Shown here: positions 1 through 9,749 of the stretch, piece by piece
How the letters are laid out: each line of letters starts with the position of its first letter
Numbering within the stretch: position 1 is the stretch's first letter
Assembly: GCF_026626335.1 (NCBI RefSeq)
Contig: NZ_JAPNTZ010000022.1
Location: forward strand, 62,001 to 126,000
DNA length: 64,000 nt
Source of the DNA: Paractinoplanes pyxinae
Lineage (GTDB): Bacteria; Actinomycetota; Actinomycetes; Mycobacteriales; Micromonosporaceae
Direction: 5' to 3'
The notes under the pieces: model-generated
What the model saw: only the letters and a program-made list of their open reading frames with translations
The model's database searches: none
Told to the model about the DNA's origin: nothing
Translations under genes and position numbers: made by a program

Positions 1-945
1 CAGATCCTCGGTCAGCTGCGCGACGCCTATCACGCGGCCAGCGAGGCCGACACCGCCGGCCGCCTGCTTCACGAGCTGATGCAGCAGGCGCTGCGGGTCG
101 GCAAGCGGGCGCACGCCGAGACCGGCATCGACCGGGCCGGCCAGAGCGTGGTGACCGCGGCGCTCGACGTGGCCGAGGCCGAGCTGGGCGATCTGACCGG
201 CAAGCGGGCGCTGGTCGTCGGCGCGGGCGCGATGGGCGCCCTGTCGGTGGCCACCCTGACTCGGGCCGGGGTCGGCCCGCTGCGGATCACCAACCGCAGC
301 GCCGCCCGGGCCGATCGGCTGGCCGAGGCGTACGGCGCCGTCGCCGTCCCGTACGACGAGCTGGACGCCGCCCTGCGCGAGGCCGACCTGGTCGTCTCGG
401 CCACCGCGTCGACCGAGCCGGTGCTCACCCGGGCCCGGCTCGAGGCGGCGGCGCCGCTGGTCGTGCTCGACCTGGCCGTCCCGCGCGACGTGGCCCCCGA
501 CGCGACCGGCATCCCGGGCGTGACGGTGATCGACATCGACAGCCTGGCCGCCACCCGCCGCGCGATGCCGGCCGCCGCCGAGACGGCCGCGGTCGAGCAG
601 ATCGTCAGCAGCGAGGTCGATCACTTCCTGGGCTGGCTGCGCGGCGCCGACATCGCGCCCACCGTGGCCGCGCTGCGCGGTCGCGCCGAGGACGTGGTCT
701 CGGCCGAGCTGCGCAAGCTCTACTCCCGCCGGTCGGAATTCACCGAGGAGCAACGGGCCGACGTTTCCCGTACGCTGCATCGCGTCGTCCAGCAGCTGCT
801 GCACTCCCCGACCGTACGGGTGCGCCAGCTGGCCGCCGAGCCCGGCGGCGACCAGTACGCCGCCCTGCTGCGCGAGCTGTTCGACCTCGACGTGCCCCAT
901 GCCACATCCGCGAATGCGGTTCCCGAGATCGGAGGACAGGCGTGA
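1..945 (+). CDS. hemA: Glutamyl-tRNA reductase, 3' part
   Basis: The reading frame is open from base 1, so the gene begins before the window and only the last 314 codons are visible. HemA reduces glutamyl-tRNA(Glu) to glutamate-1-semialdehyde, the first committed step of C5-pathway tetrapyrrole synthesis in the cytoplasm. Visible are the NADPH Rossmann motif (VVGAGAMGALSVATL), the conserved ITNRS turn after it, the LDLAVPRDV segment and the helical C-terminal dimerisation domain. The stop overlaps the hemC start by GTGA, so the two are probably translationally coupled. The catalytic Cys and tRNA-recognition domain lie upstream of the window. Confidence 0.95.
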   Translation, partial: QILGQLRDAYHAASEADTAGRLLHELMQQALRVGKRAHAETGIDRAGQSVVTAALDVAEAELGDLTGKRALVVGAGAMGALSVATLTRAGVGPLRITNRSAARADRLAEAYGAVAVPYDELDAALREADLVVSATASTEPVLTRARLEAAAPLVVLDLAVPRDVAPDATGIPGVTVIDIDSLAATRRAMPAAAETAAVEQIVSSEVDHFLGWLRGADIAPTVAALRGRAEDVVSAELRKLYSRRSEFTEEQRADVSRTLHRVVQQLLHSPTVRVRQLAAEPGGDQYAALLRELFDLDVPHATSANAVPEIGGQA

Positions 946-1868
946 GTACCCTGCGCCTCGGCACCCGCGGCAGCACGCTGGCCCTGGCCCAGTCGCAGCT
1001 GACCGCCGACGCGCTGACCGCGGCCACCGGCCGGCCGGTCGAGCTGGTGCGCATCGTCACCCAGGGCGATCGCTCCTCGGCTCCGGTCGCCCAGCTGGGC
1101 GTGGGTGTCTTCGTCTCGGCGCTGCGGGACGCGCTGCTCGCCGGTGAGATCGACTTCGCCGTGCACTCGTACAAAGACCTGCCCACGGGCGCGCACGCGG
1201 GCCTGCACATCGCGGCCATCCCGACGCGCGAGGACCCGCGCGACGTGCTGATCGCCAAGGGCGGCAAGACGCTGGCAGAGCTTCCGCCGGGCTCCGTGAT
1301 CGGGACCGGGGCGGTGCGCCGAATCGCGCAATTGCGCGCCTTGGGCCTAGAGTTGCAGGTCACGCCGATCCGCGGGAACATCGACAGCCGGATCGCCCGG
1401 GTTCACGGACCTGAGGCCGATCTGGACGCCGTCGTTCTCGCCCGGGCCGGCGTGGCGCGAATCGGCAGGGTTGCCGAGATCGCGGAGACGCTCGACCCGA
1501 TGCTCATGCTGCCCGCCCCGGCTCAGGGCGCGCTGGCCGTGGAGTGCCGGGCCGACGACGCAGACCTGGTCGAACTGCTGGCCGCGCTCGACCACGCACC
1601 GTCCCGGGCCGCCGTCACGGCGGAACGGGCGATGCTCGCCACGCTCGAGGCCGGGTGCTCCGCCCCGGTTGCGGCACACGCCGAACTCGCCGAGGGCGAG
1701 GACGGCGACGAGATTTACCTGCGCGGTGCGGTGATCAGCCCGGATGGGGTTCGAGCCATCCGGCTGTCGCGCACCGGAACGCCCGCCGACGCGGCGGAGA
1801 TCGGCAAGGCGCTCGCCGCCGATCTCCTCGACGCCGGCGCCGACACCCTGATCGGGAGCACAGAATGA
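942..1868 (+). CDS. hemC: Porphobilinogen deaminase (hydroxymethylbilane synthase)
   Basis: 308 aa, the usual length. It polymerises four porphobilinogens into hydroxymethylbilane. The active-site Asp motif DFAVHSYKDLPT is at about residues 68-79, arginine clusters that bind substrate carboxylates include GTGAVRR, and the dipyrromethane-cofactor Cys is in LEAGCSAPVAAH (about 230-240). The start is GTG at 942, overlapping the hemA stop by 4 nt; an AGGAC stretch lies 9 nt upstream. The stop overlaps the next start by ATGA. Second gene of a tight hemA-hemC-cobA/hemD-hemB operon. Confidence 0.96.
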   Translation: MSTLRLGTRGSTLALAQSQLTADALTAATGRPVELVRIVTQGDRSSAPVAQLGVGVFVSALRDALLAGEIDFAVHSYKDLPTGAHAGLHIAAIPTREDPRDVLIAKGGKTLAELPPGSVIGTGAVRRIAQLRALGLELQVTPIRGNIDSRIARVHGPEADLDAVVLARAGVARIGRVAEIAETLDPMLMLPAPAQGALAVECRADDADLVELLAALDHAPSRAAVTAERAMLATLEAGCSAPVAAHAELAEGEDGDEIYLRGAVISPDGVRAIRLSRTGTPADAAEIGKALAADLLDAGADTLIGSTE

Positions 1869-3451
1869 CCACCCGCACCGCCCGCAAGCCAGCAGGACGC
1901 ATCGCGTTCGTCGGCGCCGGACCCGGCGATCCCGAGCTGCTGACCCGTCGCGCGCACGCCGCGCTCACCGATGCCGACCAGGTGGTCTACGACCGAGGCG
2001 TGCCCGACTCGCTGCTCACCGCCATCCGGGCCGAGGCCAAGGCGGACGCACAGTTCAGCCCGGCCGAGGGAGCGCCCGGCGACGTCGCCAAGGTGCTGCT
2101 GTCCGCGGCCAAGTCCGGCCTGTCGGCCGTGCACCTCGTGGCGGGTGACCCGTTCGGCCACGAATCCGTGGTCAAAGAGGTGCAGGCGATCGCCCGCACC
2201 GCCGTTCACTTCGAGGTCGTGCCCGGCCTGGGCCAGGCCGAGGGCGTCGCCACGTACGCCGGTGTGCCGCTGCCCGGCGTCCGGGTCACCGCCGACGTCG
2301 GCGACGTGACCGCCCTCGACTTCGACGCGCTGGCCGCGGCCGCCCTCAAGGGCTCGTTCGCGGTGGCCGTCGACGCCGGTGACCTCGCCGCCGTCCGCGA
2401 CGGCCTGCTCGCCTCGGGCGTCGAGCCCGGCACCGCGGTCGCGGTGACCGGCGACGGCACCGGCGAGACGCAGTACACGACGACGTCCACGGTCGACAGT
2501 TTCGTCGCCGCCGCGCTCGGCTTCACCGGCCGGGTCGTGCTGACCGTCGGCTCCGAGGTCTCCGAGCGCGACTCGATGAGCTGGTGGGAGAACCGGCCGC
2601 TGTACGGCTGGAAGGTGCTCGTGCCGCGCACGAAGGAGCAGGCGGGCGCGATGAGCGCGCGGCTGCGGGCCTACGGCGCCATCCCGTGCGAGGTGCCGAC
2701 CATCGCGGTCGAGCCCCCGCGCACCCCGGCCCAGATGGAGCGCGCGGTCAAGGGCCTGGTCGACGGCCGGTACGCCTGGGTCGTCTTCACCTCGGTCAAC
2801 GCCGTCCGCGCGGTGTGGGAGAAGTTCGACGAGCACGGCCTCGACGCTCGCCACTTCGGCGGCGTGAAGATCGCCTGTATCGGCGAGGCCACGGCCGCTG
2901 CGGTACGGGACTTCGGCATCCAGCCCGAGCTGATCCCGGCCGGCGAGCAGTCGAGCGAGGGCCTGCTGGCCGAGTTCTCGCCGCACGACGAGATCCTCGA
3001 CCCGGTCGGCCGGGTGCTGCTGCCCCGGGCCGACATCGCCACCGAGACGCTGGCCGCCGGCCTGATCGAGCGGGGCTGGGAGGTGGACGACGTGACCGCG
3101 TACCGGACGGTGCGGGCCGCGCCGCCGCCGGCCGAGATCCGCGACGCGATCAAGTCGGGCGGCTTCGACGCGGTGCTGTTCACCTCGTCCAGCACCGTCC
3201 GCAACCTGGTCGGCATCGCCGGCAAGCCGCACGCCCGCACGGTCGTCGCGGTGATCGGCCCCAAGACCGCCGAGACGGCCACCGAGTTCGGCCTGCGCGT
3301 CGACGTCCAGCCCCAGCACGCCTCCGTGCCGGACCTGGTCGAGGCGCTGGCGTCGTACGCGGTGGAACTGCGCGAGAAGCTGGCCGCCATGCCGGCCAAG
3401 CAGCGCCGCGGCTCCAAGGTCCAGGGCCCGACCGCACTGCGTTTCCGCTGA
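1865..3451 (+). CDS. hemD: Uroporphyrinogen-III C-methyltransferase-like / uroporphyrinogen-III synthase fusion
   Basis: 528 aa, two domains. Residues 1 to about 245 are a tetrapyrrole-methylase (CobA/SUMT) fold with the N-terminal motif VGAGPGDPELLT intact. Residues about 250-510 are uroporphyrinogen-III synthase (HemD), with YGWKVLVPRTKEQAG, VVFTSVNAV and AVLFTSSSTVRNL. HemD closes hydroxymethylbilane into uroporphyrinogen III. The ATG at 1865 overlaps the hemC stop (ATGA), which excludes longer in-frame starts inside hemC. The methylase half has lost several SUMT motifs: the expected GGDPFVFGRGGEE is AGDPFGHESVVKE. Synthase activity is therefore secure; methylation for sirohaem or cobalamin is not. 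Confidence 0.92.
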   Translation: MTTRTARKPAGRIAFVGAGPGDPELLTRRAHAALTDADQVVYDRGVPDSLLTAIRAEAKADAQFSPAEGAPGDVAKVLLSAAKSGLSAVHLVAGDPFGHESVVKEVQAIARTAVHFEVVPGLGQAEGVATYAGVPLPGVRVTADVGDVTALDFDALAAAALKGSFAVAVDAGDLAAVRDGLLASGVEPGTAVAVTGDGTGETQYTTTSTVDSFVAAALGFTGRVVLTVGSEVSERDSMSWWENRPLYGWKVLVPRTKEQAGAMSARLRAYGAIPCEVPTIAVEPPRTPAQMERAVKGLVDGRYAWVVFTSVNAVRAVWEKFDEHGLDARHFGGVKIACIGEATAAAVRDFGIQPELIPAGEQSSEGLLAEFSPHDEILDPVGRVLLPRADIATETLAAGLIERGWEVDDVTAYRTVRAAPPPAEIRDAIKSGGFDAVLFTSSSTVRNLVGIAGKPHARTVVAVIGPKTAETATEFGLRVDVQPQHASVPDLVEALASYAVELREKLAAMPAKQRRGSKVQGPTALRFR

Positions 3452-3462
3452 TCATCCCCGGT

Positions 3463-3482
3463 GCGCCGGCTGCCGCCGGCGC
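3463..3482 (+). repeat. Intercistronic hairpin hemD-hemB
   Basis: A perfect 8-bp stem (GCGCCGGC / GCCGGCGC) with loop TGCC lies in the 51-nt gap between hemD and hemB. No T-run follows. It may be a processing or attenuating hairpin inside the operon rather than a terminator, because hemB has its own good ribosome-binding site 8 bases further on. Confidence 0.5.
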
Positions 3483-3502
3483 GCCGGACTAGGGAGCACG
3501 CC

Positions 3503-4492
3503 ATGTCCTTCCCCGACGTCCGCCCGCGCCGGCTGCGGCGCTCGCCCGCCATGCGCCGGCTCGTCGAGGAGACCCGCCTCGCCCCGGCCGAGATGATCCT
3601 GCCCCTCTTCCTCAAGGAGGGGCTGACCGAGCCGCGCGAGATCAGCTCGCTGCCCGGTGTCATGCAGCACTCGCGCGACTCGCTGCGCAAGGCCGCCCAT
3701 GAGGCGGTCAGCGCCGGGGTCGGCGGGCTGATGCTGTTCGGCGTGCCGACGAGTGAGCACAAGGACCCGACGGGCTCGGCCGGGCTCGACCCGGACGGGA
3801 TCCTGAACGTCGGCATCCGGGACCTGATCGCCGAGGTGGGCGACTCCACCGTGGTGATGGGCGACCTCTGCCTGGACGAGTTCACCTCGCACGGGCACTG
3901 CGGAGTGCTGGCCGCTGACGGTTCGGTGGACAACGACGCCACCTTGGAGATCTACGCCGAGATGGCCGTGGCCCAGGCCGACGCGGGTGTCCACATGGTC
4001 GGGCCGTCCGGGATGATGGACGGCCAGATCGGGGTCATCCGGCGCGCCCTCGACAAGGCGGGCTACCAGGACGTCTCGGTGCTGGCCTACTCGGCCAAGT
4101 ACGCGGGCGCTTTCTACGGCCCGTTCCGCGAGGCCGTCGAGTCGACGCTGCAGGGTGACCGCCGTCAGTACCAGCAGGACCCGCCCAACCTGCGGGAGGC
4201 GCTGCGCGAGGTCGACCTGGACGTGGCCGAGGGCGCCGACATCGTCATGGTCAAGCCGGCCCTGCCCTACCTGGACGTGATCGCCGCGATCCGGGAGAGG
4301 GTCACCGTGCCTGTCGCGGCCTACCAGGTCTCCGGCGAGTACGCGATGGTCGAAGCGGCCGCCCGCAACGGCTGGATCGACCGGGAGCGGGTCATGCTCG
4401 AATCGCTCACCTCGATCAAGCGTGCCGGCGCCCAGATCACGCTGACCTACTGGGCCACCGAGGTCGCCCAGCTGCTGCGCGACCGGTACTAG
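3503..4492 (+). CDS. hemB: Delta-aminolevulinic acid dehydratase (porphobilinogen synthase)
   Basis: 329 aa. It condenses two 5-aminolevulinates to porphobilinogen. Both Schiff-base lysines are visible in [15 protein letters not shown] and [10 protein letters not shown]. The metal-site segment reads [14 protein letters not shown], giving Cys-Asp-Cys instead of the three Cys of zinc enzymes, as in many actinobacterial homologues. ATG 3503 was chosen because AGGGAG stands 6 nt upstream; a longer frame from 3461 has no such site. The stop shares CTAG with the convergent nuclease gene. Confidence 0.96.
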   Translation: MSFPDVRPRRLRRSPAMRRLVEETRLAPAEMILPLFLKEGLTEPREISSLPGVMQHSRDSLRKAAHEAVSAGVGGLMLFGVPTSEHKDPTGSAGLDPDGILNVGIRDLIAEVGDSTVVMGDLCLDEFTSHGHCGVLAADGSVDNDATLEIYAEMAVAQADAGVHMVGPSGMMDGQIGVIRRALDKAGYQDVSVLAYSAKYAGAFYGPFREAVESTLQGDRRQYQQDPPNLREALREVDLDVAEGADIVMVKPALPYLDVIAAIRERVTVPVAAYQVSGEYAMVEAAARNGWIDRERVMLESLTSIKRAGAQITLTYWATEVAQLLRDRY

Positions 4493-6837
4493 TCGTCGTT
4501 CCTGATGGTGCCGGTCGCGGTGCCGTCGATGAGGCGTACGGGATAAAGGGCGGCCACCTCGAGCTTGAACTGCTCGTCGTGCTCGCGCAGCCGGTCGCCG
4601 CGCACCTCGATCGGGAAGTCGACGCCGGTGGCGCCGGCCGGGATGGTGCGGCAGCCCAGGTAGGGGTCGTAGTCGGCGTACGGCAGGGTCGTCGTGCCCG
4701 GCACGGTCGCCGCGCACACCGTCAGCGCCAAGGTCAGCGGCCGGGTCAGCGTCACCGGGAAGACCATGGGCGTACGGCCGGTGTGGCCCTCGACGACGCC
4801 GGCGTCGCCCACCGACAGACCGGCCTGGGACTCGAACCGCGCCACCTGCGGATCGTGGTCGCTCAGCCCCCGCGTGGCGCCCTCCGAGTGGTCGGCGTTC
4901 ACGTGGGCCGAGCGCATCTCGATCAGGTCGCCGTGCAGGCCGTCGTTGACGAACAGCTGGTCGAGCGTCTGAGCCTGGCCGTCGAAGACGTACGAGTACG
5001 CCGATGACGGCGCCGCGGCGACCAGGTCGTCCCACAGGTTGTGCAGGCCGGTCGCATAGAGCGGGTCGAGCTGGTCACTGTCCGGCCGCGGGAAGACGTT
5101 CAGGTCGCCGCCCAGCACCACCCGGTCGTTCGGGTGGGCTACCTCGATCGCGTCGGTGATCGCCGCCCCGTACGCCGCCTGCTCGCGCCGCTGACCGACC
5201 CGGGTGTCGGGGCCGGACGAGAAGTGATTGCTGATCGCCCACAGGTGGTAGCGGTCGGACCAACCCGGCGCGGCGCGCACCTCGAACAGCGCGACCTGCG
5301 GGGCACGGGTGTAGACATTGCTGCCGTCCACACCGGTCGACCGATCGACGTCGGCCGGCAGCACCGCGTTCAGCGTCTTCGGGTTGGACACCTCGGCGTT
5401 GGCCGGCAGAGCGGCGCCGCGATAGGCGACCTGCGGTGACGATCCGAGCACGGGGTCGGTGGCGGCAGCCGCGGGCAGCGACAGCCGGTCGGTGCGGTAG
5501 AGGAATCCGGAAACGATGCCGCGGGCGTCGGCGCCGCTGCGGTCGGACGCCGCGTCGTAGGCCGGACCGCCGTTGCGGGCGATGGTCAGCGCGAGCTCTT
5601 GCAGCGTGTCCGGCTTGCCGTCCGCGTTGTCGGCCGTGCCGCAGTTCAGCGCCTTGCCGGTGACGCGGCAGATGTCCTGGTCTTCGGCCTCTTGCACCAG
5701 GATCAGGTCGGGGCTGTGCAGGTCGGCCGTCACCTGGCGGGCCAGCCGGGTCAGGCGGGTGTCGTAGTCGGCCTGGCTGCCGGGCACGTAGTCGAACGGC
5801 GGGGTGACACCCGGGCAGCCGGTGTTGCCGGTGAAGTCGCAGCCGTCGTTCGGGTCGTCGCGGAAGTCGTACAGGTTCTCGACGTTGAAGGTCGAGATCG
5901 CCAGCTCGCGTTGCCGGTTGGCGGGCCGCGGCGGGTGATTGGTGGCCGGGTCGATGCCGGGCCGGAAGGTGACGCCGGCGACCTGGATGCCGTACTTGTT
6001 GAAGGCGTAGTAGAGGCCACCGACCGCGTCGCCGGTGGTGGTGTCGAAGGTGCGCGCGGCCGGCAACTTCCCGCCCACGGCCTTGATCCCCATCGGCCCG
6101 ATCATGATCCGGTTGCCGTTGCCGTCGGCCTGGTTGTCGAGCGGGTGCGCGTCGCGAAAAACCCTTCTTGCGTACGGGTCGGTCCGCTTCAGCACGGGGT
6201 CGTCGCGGTCCACGAGCCACACCTCGGCGTCCTGTGTGGAGGCGAACGTCTTGGTGTTCGACACGACGCCGGCCCCGGCCCGCACCCGCAACTGCATGCC
6301 CTCGTGCTGTTCCCAGAACAGGTCGGCGGTGGGCTTGTCGGCGGGCGGGACGGCGTCGTCGACCCGCACCTCGGCCGGCACGTCGAGCCCGGTGGCCAGC
6401 GTGGTGACCCACTCGGCGCTGGTCAGCTGGGTCAGGTTGAAGTATTCGGCGACACGCGCGTTGATCACGATCTCGTCGCCTGCCTTGGGCGTGTAGTCGC
6501 CGATCAACGTGGTGAAAGCGCCCAGGAAGACGAAGACACCGTCGGAGCTGGCCGGGTCGCCGTCGGTGTTGCCGGTGCGGCTCTGCAGGAAGAAACCGTG
6601 CTGCTCGGCCCCGGCGCTGGTGTGCGCCAGCGTCAGCTGAGTGACCACGCCCCGCACCTGATATTTCGCGGCGCTCGAGCCGTTGCCGGTGGCCGGGGCG
6701 TAGGGGGACCGGGCGGCCGTTCCCTGCACGGCGCCGACCGTCAGCGGCTCGTCCGCGGCCTTGGCGGCGGCCTGCGCTGTGCCCGGAAAGAGGAGGGCCA
6801 CCACGGCGACCAGCGGAAACAAACGGTGACCCAGCAC
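4489..6837 (-). CDS. Secreted endonuclease/exonuclease/phosphatase-family nuclease with Calx-beta tail
   Basis: 782 aa. The Sec signal peptide is clear ([14 protein letters not shown]). An N-terminal OB-fold-like region (about 35-290) precedes an endonuclease/exonuclease/phosphatase catalytic domain (about 310-670) with [25 protein letters not shown] and the closing GLSDHDPQV, so all metal and catalytic residues are present. The last 110 residues resemble a Calx-beta domain. The layout matches ExeM/NucH-type extracellular DNases. The start is GTG with GGAGG 4 nt upstream. A role in digesting extracellular DNA is inferred. Confidence 0.85.
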   Translation of the reverse strand: MLGHRLFPLVAVVALLFPGTAQAAAKAADEPLTVGAVQGTAARSPYAPATGNGSSAAKYQVRGVVTQLTLAHTSAGAEQHGFFLQSRTGNTDGDPASSDGVFVFLGAFTTLIGDYTPKAGDEIVINARVAEYFNLTQLTSAEWVTTLATGLDVPAEVRVDDAVPPADKPTADLFWEQHEGMQLRVRAGAGVVSNTKTFASTQDAEVWLVDRDDPVLKRTDPYARRVFRDAHPLDNQADGNGNRIMIGPMGIKAVGGKLPAARTFDTTTGDAVGGLYYAFNKYGIQVAGVTFRPGIDPATNHPPRPANRQRELAISTFNVENLYDFRDDPNDGCDFTGNTGCPGVTPPFDYVPGSQADYDTRLTRLARQVTADLHSPDLILVQEAEDQDICRVTGKALNCGTADNADGKPDTLQELALTIARNGGPAYDAASDRSGADARGIVSGFLYRTDRLSLPAAAATDPVLGSSPQVAYRGAALPANAEVSNPKTLNAVLPADVDRSTGVDGSNVYTRAPQVALFEVRAAPGWSDRYHLWAISNHFSSGPDTRVGQRREQAAYGAAITDAIEVAHPNDRVVLGGDLNVFPRPDSDQLDPLYATGLHNLWDDLVAAAPSSAYSYVFDGQAQTLDQLFVNDGLHGDLIEMRSAHVNADHSEGATRGLSDHDPQVARFESQAGLSVGDAGVVEGHTGRTPMVFPVTLTRPLTLALTVCAATVPGTTTLPYADYDPYLGCRTIPAGATGVDFPIEVRGDRLREHDEQFKLEVAALYPVRLIDGTATGTIRNDD

Positions 6838-6912
6838 GGCGCCTCCACCGCGACGAAGTCGCGCTCAAGGAACGTGGACCGGCGTTCGGGCGGCCGGTCG
6901 CAGAGGTTGAGC

Positions 6913-7932
6913 TTAGTCGATGGACTCCAGGCTTTGAACCAGTTGCGCGACGTCGGCCCCGTACTCGAACCAGTCGCGGTCGGCCTCGTACCCCAGCTCG
7001 GCGTTGACCTTGAGCATCGACTCGTTGTGCTGCGCGTTCCAGGTCTGCACCTCGCGCAGCCCGGGCTCGGCCGAGCGCAGCTCGAACAGCATGCGCGCCT
7101 TGATCGCCCGGTCGATGCCGTAGCCGCGGTGGTCGCGCACGACGATCGTGTCGTACTGGTCGGCACGTTCCGGATGATGGGCCGGCACGACGACCTCGGT
7201 CAGGCCGGCGACGACCTGGCTCTCGTCGTGCAGGGCGAGCACGATGTACGGCTTCAGGCCGCGCTTGTGCAGCGTGTCGAGCGAGTCGCGCAGCCGCTGC
7301 GGATCGGACGAGCGAGGCGCCAGGTCGAGGTCGTCCTCGTCGTCCGGAGCCTCGAGCTTGGCCTGCGCGTACGCCTCGAGCAGGTGGTCGGGCGGGCCGC
7401 CGGGATGGAACTCGACGCGGTAACCGGCGCCGATGCTGTTGGCCATGACAGTCAAGGCGGGCCAGTCCACGTCGGAGAGGGAGAGGACGCTGCGCGTCTC
7501 GACGAACTCGCGCTCGAAGCCCAGCGCCTCGTAGAACGCGATGGCCGGGGTGCCGCCGATGGCCTCGACCCCGATGCTGGAGAAACCCTCGAGATAGGCC
7601 CGGCGGACGGCCACCGCCACCAGTTGGCGGCCCAGCCCACGCCGGCGCAGGCGGGGCTGCACGATCACCTCGAGCACGCCGATGTCGCCGAGCAGCAGCA
7701 TGCTGATGTGGGCGAAGATCTCGCTCTCACCCTCGGGCAGACGATCGTCCTCGGCCACCCAGCTGATGCGCCGCTCGCCGGGCATGGTCTCGGAGAGATA
7801 GTCGCGGACCTGCCCGTCGACCCACGGTGGATCGTCCGGGAGATCGGCGGCGAGCACCGTGTTCACCGTCTCCACGAGCGATCGGATCTCCGCCGCCGAG
7901 GCGGTCCGGGGATCCCATTCACGCACCCTCAC
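6913..7932 (-). CDS. Tandem GNAT-domain N-acetyltransferase
   Basis: 339 aa with two GNAT folds in tandem. The first (about 1-165) has acetyl-CoA motif A VQPRLRRRGLGRQLV and the GFERE beta-bulge region. The second (about 170-335) has VVRDHRGYGIDRAIKARM and LGYEADRDWFEY. This tandem plan resembles mycothiol synthase MshD and related actinobacterial acetyltransferases, but I see no specific MshD signature, so the substrate is unknown. The start is GTG at 7932; the 88-nt gap to the next gene carries no clear ribosome-binding site. Confidence 0.8.
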   Translation of the reverse strand: MRVREWDPRTASAAEIRSLVETVNTVLAADLPDDPPWVDGQVRDYLSETMPGERRISWVAEDDRLPEGESEIFAHISMLLLGDIGVLEVIVQPRLRRRGLGRQLVAVAVRRAYLEGFSSIGVEAIGGTPAIAFYEALGFEREFVETRSVLSLSDVDWPALTVMANSIGAGYRVEFHPGGPPDHLLEAYAQAKLEAPDDEDDLDLAPRSSDPQRLRDSLDTLHKRGLKPYIVLALHDESQVVAGLTEVVVPAHHPERADQYDTIVVRDHRGYGIDRAIKARMLFELRSAEPGLREVQTWNAQHNESMLKVNAELGYEADRDWFEYGADVAQLVQSLESID

Positions 7933-8020
7933 CCGTACAGCTTGCCGGTAAGCGCACCGTCTGGGAAGTGCCGGGACCGTAAATGTGTAGGTACTGTCAC
8001 TCTGCGTGCACGATTCGGCG

Positions 8021-9625
8021 TCAACCTCGCGACCGGCGTCCGTAGTCGTTGGCGGCGTCGAAGACCTTCTGCGCGTACGGCCGGACGGCGTTGTACGAGA
8101 GAATCGCGTCCCACCAGGCGTCGGGCCGGTTCATGTCGCGTCCGCCCTGGCAGAGGTAGGTGGCCGCGGTCAGTGACGCATCGTCGATGTCGTTGGGGTC
8201 GGCCACGCCGTTGTTGTCGGCGTCCACCTTGTAGGAGTTCCAGGTGGCCGGGATGAACTGCAGCGGCCCGACCGCCCGGTCATAGGTGGTGTCCTGGTCG
8301 AGGGCGCCGCGGTCGGTGTCCGGGATCAGCTGCCGGCCGCCCTTGCCGTCGAGCGGCAACCCGAAGATCGGCGGCATGGCCGTGCCGTCGGTGGAGAGAA
8401 CAGCCCCGTTGGCCGCGCCGTGCGACGACTCGACCTTGGCCAGCGCGGCGATGGTGGTCCAGCTCAGGTGGCACGCGGGCATGGTGCGCTGAAGCACCAG
8501 TTCGGCGTAGCCGTAGGCCTGGATGGCGACCACCGGGATGCCGAGCCGCGTGCCCATCGGACCGGCCCACCCGGCCAGCGCGTCGGCCGGCCGTCCACCG
8601 TTCTGCGTGGCGGTGGTGGGGCCCAGGGTCGCGCCCGCGGCTCCCGTCGGGACGGTTCCGCTGGTGGGCAGCCCGCCGAGCGCGCCCGGCCCGGTAGGTA
8701 GCCCGCCCGGGGCCCCGGCCAGCCCGCCCGGGTCGCCCAGCACCCCGCTGCCACCCGGCGCCGGTGGCCCGGCCGACGGCACACCACCGGCGGCGTCGAG
8801 CGGGAACCCGGCGGAGGCACTGGGCGAGGGCGCCGACTGAAGAGCCTCGGGCACGAGATAGGCGCCCGCCGTCCCCGCCGCCCCGAGCAGCAGCACGGCC
8901 ATGGCCGCGGGCAGGATGAGCCGCCCGCTGGGCCGCTTGGCCCACGCTGCTGTGCTGCGCCCGGCCCGCCCCACCGCCCGGATGGGCGCGGCCCGCCGCA
9001 GCCGCCCCGCCCGGCGAACCGCCGTAGCAGCAGTAGCCGGCGACTTCGCCGCCGCCGCGCCGCCGGCCACCGCGCCGCTGCCCGCTGCACCGCCGGCCGC
9101 CGCGCTGCCGCCCGCCGTGCCGTTGGTCGCCACGCCGCCGGCCGCGGCGCCGGCTGCGGGTGTCGTGCTGCCTGCCGCTGCCGCACTGCCTGCCGTGGCG
9201 GCGTTGCCGGTCGTTGCGGGGCCGCCTGCGCCGTCGCCGCTCTTCGTTGCCGCACCACCAGCCGACGGGGTCTCGCCGGTCGGCGTTTCCTTCGTCGCCG
9301 CCGGGCCGGCCTTGGTTCCTGCTGCGCTCGTCGCCGTGACGTCTCGCGCTGCGTCCGCCTTGTCAGTGTTGGAGCCTTGAGGCGCGCTTGCGGTCGGTGT
9401 CCCTTGTGGCTTGTCGGACGGCTCCCTCTGCGCGGGAATCGCGGCCCTTTGATCAGGGCTCGGTGATGCCGCGCCGGAGCCGGGCGCCGGCTGACCGCTC
9501 GCGATTTCGGTGGGGGGTGGCTCTTCGGCCGGGGCCGCGCCGGAGCTGGCCAGCGGGCCGGCCTGGTGCGGAGCCGCAGCTCTCAGCTCGGGCCCTGCCG
9601 CCGGTTTCTCTTGCCGCTCCGCCAC
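8021..9625 (-). CDS. Membrane-anchored lytic transglycosylase (SLT/MltB-like) with long Ala/Pro-rich stalk
   Basis: About 534 aa. A cytoplasmic Ala/Gly/Thr-rich low-complexity region (about 1-210) is followed by one membrane helix (LILPAAMAVLLLGAAGTAGA), a Pro/Gly-rich linker and a C-terminal transglycosylase domain. The catalytic Glu is in ALAKVESSHG; GPLQFIPATWNSY and ILSYN are typical of the MltB/SLT_2 group. It cleaves the MurNAc-GlcNAc bond in peptidoglycan. GTG 9625 was chosen because a -10 box TAGTGT lies exactly 7 nt upstream, a leaderless arrangement; a 24-residue longer start at 9697 has no support. Confidence 0.85.
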   Translation of the reverse strand: MAERQEKPAAGPELRAAAPHQAGPLASSGAAPAEEPPPTEIASGQPAPGSGAASPSPDQRAAIPAQREPSDKPQGTPTASAPQGSNTDKADAARDVTATSAAGTKAGPAATKETPTGETPSAGGAATKSGDGAGGPATTGNAATAGSAAAAGSTTPAAGAAAGGVATNGTAGGSAAAGGAAGSGAVAGGAAAAKSPATAATAVRRAGRLRRAAPIRAVGRAGRSTAAWAKRPSGRLILPAAMAVLLLGAAGTAGAYLVPEALQSAPSPSASAGFPLDAAGGVPSAGPPAPGGSGVLGDPGGLAGAPGGLPTGPGALGGLPTSGTVPTGAAGATLGPTTATQNGGRPADALAGWAGPMGTRLGIPVVAIQAYGYAELVLQRTMPACHLSWTTIAALAKVESSHGAANGAVLSTDGTAMPPIFGLPLDGKGGRQLIPDTDRGALDQDTTYDRAVGPLQFIPATWNSYKVDADNNGVADPNDIDDASLTAATYLCQGGRDMNRPDAWWDAILSYNAVRPYAQKVFDAANDYGRRSRG

Positions 9626-9638
9626 GCGGTCGACACTA
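9623..9638 (-). promoter_or_regulatory. Leaderless promoter of the transglycosylase gene
   Basis: On the minus strand TAGTGT (9638-9633) is followed by 7 nt and GTG. The same spacing recurs through the window. No convincing -35 is seen. Confidence 0.5.
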
Positions 9639-9677
9639 CCCAACCGGTGCCCGCAGCGAGGGACCCGTGTTGAAGCC

Positions 9678-9686
9678 TGTGGATAA
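9678..9686 (-). other. DnaA-box-like nonamer
   Basis: The plus strand reads TGTGGATAA, i.e. TTATCCACA on the minus strand, a perfect classical DnaA box, between two divergent genes. A single box without an AT-rich region is not an origin; it may be a titration or regulatory site, or chance. Confidence 0.35.
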
Positions 9687-9734
9687 CTCCGGGGCAACGC
9701 ACCGGCTGACTGTCTCGCCGGTCGCCGGAGGCCC

Positions 9735-9749
9735 TACTCTTCTTCCATG
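9735..9749 (+). promoter_or_regulatory. Leaderless promoter of fmdB-type gene
   Basis: TACTCT (9735-9740) sits 6 nt upstream of ATG 9747, and no Shine-Dalgarno sequence is present. Confidence 0.55.

Noticed and set aside
1715-3319. Long open frame antisense to hemC/hemD
   Set aside because: High-GC codon bias opens antisense frames; composition is Arg/Gly/Ala-rich without motifs, and the plus strand has clear haem genes.
5599-8256. 885-codon plus-strand frame antisense to the nuclease and acetyltransferase genes
   Set aside because: Both minus-strand genes have signal peptide, catalytic motifs or GNAT motifs; this frame has none.
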